Shown in pieces: positions 5,850-7,136 of a stretch of 7,136 bases of DNA. Under the pieces are notes generated by a model, which saw only the letters and a list, made by a program, of their open reading frames with translations, searched no databases and had not been told where the DNA came from. The first letter of the stretch is position 1; every line of letters begins with the position of its first letter. The DNA comes from JBFIHF01 sp964411125 (GTDB lineage Bacteria > Myxococcota_A > Bradymonadia > Bradymonadales > Bradymonadaceae): the NCBI GenBank assembly GCA_964411125.1, contig CAYPJU010000151.1, positions 1 to 7,136 on the forward strand. The letters are read 5' to 3'. The position numbers and the translations under genes were made by a program.

Positions 5850-7136
5850 TCATCGGGCCCGTTGGAGCCGCGCTTCGGCGTCCGGTCCGAGCTCCGCCGC
5901 CAACGGTGTCGCCAGTTGCAGCGCCGCCTCGGTCATCTCGGGGTCGGGGTGGCGCTCCGCGGCTTCGAGGAGCGCGTCGAAGCGATCGGCGGGGTCGAGC
6001 AGCACGTCCGCGAACGTCAGCAGATCCTCGGCGAGCGCCTCGTCGTCCTCGAGAACGCGGTCGAGCGCGATCGCCCGTTCCAGCGCGTCGACCCGCTCCG
6101 GGGCGAGCGCCACTGCCTTGCGGAGGTGATCGCGGGCCGCCGCCGGCGAGCGAAGGTGGTCCTCGTAGACGCCGGCGACCTCCAGGTAGATGTGGGCAGC
6201 GGTCGACGCGAGCACCCCCGGAACCCCGAACGGGTCGAGATCGAGCTGCCAGTCGTCGTCGTGGGGGCCGATCCGTCCCAGCAGCATCCCGAGCTCGTCG
6301 ACGAGCGCGTCGCAGTATCCCTGCCAGTCGCCCAACGCCGCCTGACACTCCCGTAGCGCGGCCATGGCCGCCGCGTCGCCGGGGGCCGCCTTCAATACGT
6401 GCTCGAAGTGCCGCGCCGCGTCGTCGGGCCGGTCGAGATGTCGCAACAGGATATTGGCGAGCTTCCGTTCGAGTTCGACGCTGTCGAGCCCGTCGCCCGC
6501 CACCGTCAGGGCCGTCGCGAGGCGGTCGGCCGCCTCGTCCCACCGCTCCAACTCGATCGCGATGTCGGCTACCAGCCGAAGCGCCCCTTCGTGCGTCGCA
6601 TCGCGTTCGAAGATCGGACCGAGCCACGCCGTCGCGCGACGGTCGTCGCGCAGCTCTTCCCACGTGAGCTGTGCAAGCAGCAAGCGATACGTGTCGGCCA
6701 TGTCGCGGGACTCGGCGCGCTCGAGTTTCGAACGCAGAATCTCGAGCTGCCCCTCGACACTTCCCTCCTCCTCGTAGATCGCTTCGATCGCGTTCAAGAG
6801 GCCGGTGCGAGCGCCGTAACCGTCGGGATCCGTCTCGCGGACCCACTGCAGATGGGGGAGGGCGCGAGCGTTGTCTTCCAGCTCGTAGAACGCGAGCTCC
6901 CCTAGTTCGTACGCGAGCTCCAGCCGCTCCGCGTCCGTGAGGTCAGGGCGCCGAAGTTCCGCCTCCAGAGCGTCCGCGATCGCTCCGTCGTCCCCCGACT
7001 TCCGCGCATCCGATAGAGCGGCGGGATCATACTCCGGAGATTCGCTTTCGTTCTCGTTCTCCCTCTCGTTCTCGTTCTCGCTCTCGTTCTCGTTCTCGTT
7101 CTCGTTCTCGTTCTCGTTCTCGTTCTCGTTCTCGTT
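5850..7136 (-). CDS. TPR-repeat protein, 5' end truncated by the window edge, with an Asn-Glu repeat region
   Basis: The last 428 residues of a longer protein are visible, ending in LQRAR and TGA. The frame stays open to the right edge, so the true start lies outside the window. A TTG at 6797 would give only 315 residues, but clear helical-repeat sequence continues upstream of it (for example residues 67-104, with LELAYELGELAFYELED), so it is not the likely start. Residues 1-32 are almost pure Asn-Glu dipeptides with a few Ser-Glu and Arg-Glu. From about residue 50 on, amphipathic helix pairs of TPR type recur, with motifs such as ALRLVADIAIELERWDEAAD and AARDHLRKAVALAPERVDAL. Such proteins are scaffolds for protein-protein contact; no catalytic motif is seen. 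Location cannot be judged without the N-terminus. It precedes the OmpA gene by 155 bases in the same direction but may be a separate unit. Confidence 0.82.
   Translation of the reverse strand, partial: NENENENENENENENENESENENERENENESESPEYDPAALSDARKSGDDGAIADALEAELRRPDLTDAERLELAYELGELAFYELEDNARALPHLQWVRETDPDGYGARTGLLNAIEAIYEEEGSVEGQLEILRSKLERAESRDMADTYRLLLAQLTWEELRDDRRATAWLGPIFERDATHEGALRLVADIAIELERWDEAADRLATALTVAGDGLDSVELERKLANILLRHLDRPDDAARHFEHVLKAAPGDAAAMAALRECQAALGDWQGYCDALVDELGMLLGRIGPHDDDWQLDLDPFGVPGVLASTAAHIYLEVAGVYEDHLRSPAAARDHLRKAVALAPERVDALERAIALDRVLEDDEALAEDLLTFADVLLDPADRFDALLEAAERHPDPEMTEAALQLATPLAAELGPDAEARLQRAR
7041..7136. repeat. In-frame hexanucleotide tandem repeat (CTCGTT on the plus strand) encoding Asn-Glu, running off the right edge
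   Basis: Nine perfect copies of CTCGTT fill 7083-7136 and reach the window edge. Seven more units, some of them variants (CTCGCT, CTCCCT, TTCGTT, TTCGCT), extend the array to 7041. On the minus strand the unit is AACGAG, read in frame as Asn-Glu. Variants are purer toward the edge and more degenerate toward 7041, as expected for a microsatellite that grows by slippage. Because the unit is six bases, copy-number changes alter protein length without shifting the frame. The full array length is unknown. Confidence 0.92.

Noticed and set aside
5794..6846. Minus-strand open frame of 350 codons over the TPR gene
   Set aside because: It is Arg/Gly-rich low-quality sequence; the frame ending at 5850 carries the helical repeats and continues to the window edge.

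Overview
This GC-rich window carries five protein genes. All are read on the minus strand, so the gene order runs from the right end to the left end. The proteins look like the cell envelope of a Gram-negative bacterium, most likely a myxobacterium-like lineage (Myxococcota, formerly in the Deltaproteobacteria). The grounds are an OmpA-family protein with thrombospondin type 3 repeats, a lipoprotein with a Gly/Asp/Met/Asn-rich linker and a c-type haem motif, an Asp-box propeller lipoprotein, and a long TPR protein. The lineage is inferred from protein style; no marker gene is present.

In transcription order: (1) 7136-5850 is the 3' part of a TPR protein whose start lies outside the window. 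It enters the window inside an in-frame hexanucleotide repeat that encodes alternating Asn-Glu. (2) 5695-5849 is a spacer with an AT-rich, dyad-symmetric patch, probably the promoter or control region of the next pair. (3) 5694-3934 is an OmpA-family outer-membrane protein: signal peptide, probable barrel, four calcium-binding-type repeats and a peptidoglycan-binding domain. (4) 3934-1514 is a large Asp-box beta-propeller lipoprotein, joined to the OmpA gene by a one-base TGATG overlap. (5) 1404-1513 is a spacer with a plausible sigma-70-type promoter and a leader hairpin. (6) 1403-897 is a small lipoprotein with a CX4CH haem-binding motif. (7) 930-85 is a probable outer-membrane beta-barrel protein whose start overlaps the haem lipoprotein by 34 bases. 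(8) 1-101 holds a perfect 28-bp palindrome centred on the last gene's stop codon, then three tandem 22-bp hairpin units that reach the left edge.

Two transcription units seem likely. One is ompA plus the propeller lipoprotein, which could link the outer membrane, peptidoglycan and a periplasmic scaffold. The other is the haem lipoprotein plus the barrel. No RNA gene, CRISPR array, transposase or phage gene was seen. Both ends of the window lie in tandem repeats, so it may be a contig that stopped at repeats. The points most worth following are the hairpin repeats with compensatory base changes, the stop-codon palindrome, the Asn-Glu microsatellite, the unusual haem motif and the doubly anchored propeller.
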